From the NCBI RefSeq assembly GCF_963422355.1, contig NC_085089.1, positions 252,501-316,500 of the forward strand: a DNA stretch of 64,000 nt. Reading direction: 5' to 3'. The first letter of the stretch is position 1, and every line of letters begins with the position of its first letter. A model generated the notes under the pieces. It saw nothing but the letters and a program-made list of their open reading frames with translations, ran no database searches and had not been told where the DNA came from. The DNA comes from Corticium candelabrum. Its lineage: Eukaryota > Porifera > Homoscleromorpha > Homosclerophorida > Plakinidae. A program made the position numbers and the translations under genes. Below, one piece after another: positions 63,700 to 64,000 of this stretch.

Positions 63700-64000
63700 A
63701 ATTTCTTCAGGCTGCAATCAACTGGTGATAATTAAATTGGACATTAATTGTATAATCAAGCTATAATGTACTTACCATAGAAATAGAAATACAAAATATT
63801 TTAGTACAGTAAACCGATTTACTATTATTTCGTTTTGCTTGAATATCATGATTATGAGAAAAATTTCCTGAGCGTTTGGTTGACTAATAAAGACACACGA
63901 TAGACAAGCAGACAAACATAAATAAATTATTTTATTCATTGCATGGTATAGACTCTAGTGCATATAGACAAAAAAGCAATTAATGGACATACATAAACAG
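63700..64000. other. Window end, nothing assigned
   Basis: A possible splice site (TTACC at 63,773-63,777, a minus-strand donor) suggests another upstream exon of the RCC1-repeat gene beyond 63,777, but no coding sequence could be recognised. The last 100 bp are A-rich. Confidence 0.4.

Overview
Kind of genome. This is intron-rich animal DNA with short introns, canonical GT-AG splice sites (plus two GC-AG introns), very many (CA)n/(TG)n and (CAGA)n microsatellites, and a dense mix of cut-and-paste transposons. Gene content (CD36/LIMP-2 family receptor, ABCD4, COQ6, CCT4, an RCC1-repeat protein) is metazoan. The kelch/kinase family and the compact introns suggest an early-branching animal, most likely a sponge; the species is inference and was not determined.

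Layout. The right part (44-64 kb) is a normal gene neighbourhood: ABCD4 (minus strand, complete, 610 aa) head to head with COQ6 (plus, 446 aa, start codons 69 bp apart), COQ6 tail to tail with CCT4 (minus, 527 aa), then an RCC1-repeat gene (minus, 5' end not resolved). A tRNA-Gln(CTG) gene lies antisense inside COQ6 intron 4. The left part (1-44 kb) is a nested segmental duplication of the block [3' end of a CD36/LIMP-2 gene | kelch-coiled-coil-kinase gene | ABCD4]. Unit 1 holds CD36 last exon, kinase gene A, kinase gene B, and a decayed ABCD4 copy. Unit 2 holds the last five CD36 exons, kinase gene C, and the intact ABCD4. The A/B junction can be read at one base (about 14,219); the unit 1/unit 2 junction falls in (CAGA)n/(CA)n repeats between 33.4 and 34.2 kb.

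The kinase family. Genes A, B and C each have 10 coding exons and encode kelch repeats, a coiled coil and a C-terminal TKL-like protein kinase domain, with HGD in place of HRD, DIR in place of DLK and DLG in place of DFG. B has lost 38 codons of the coiled coil in frame, has a divergent kelch exon and an altered exon-1 splice donor that could give an MGN (myristoylatable) start. A has lost the end of one coiled-coil exon with its splice donor.

Mobile DNA. Because A, B and C are near-identical, several insertions have a visible empty site in a sister copy: an intact hAT-type transposon (2,674-5,503, 6-bp target duplication), a deleted Tigger/pogo element (6,777-7,663, TA duplication), a 219-bp TIR element (1,997-2,215), a tRNA-derived SINE in A and C but not B, and a 2.7-kb foldback-like element with about 350-400-bp repeat-built inverted ends that carries a HECT-domain fragment (15,151-17,845). 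A Ty3/gypsy LTR retrotransposon (26,075-31,495) sits in the ABCD4 pseudogene and is itself broken by a 42-bp perfect palindrome flanked by an 8-bp target duplication.

Caution. Tandem near-identical units joined inside microsatellites can also arise from uncollapsed haplotypes in an assembly. Exon borders were read by eye from splice signals, reading-frame phase and family similarity.
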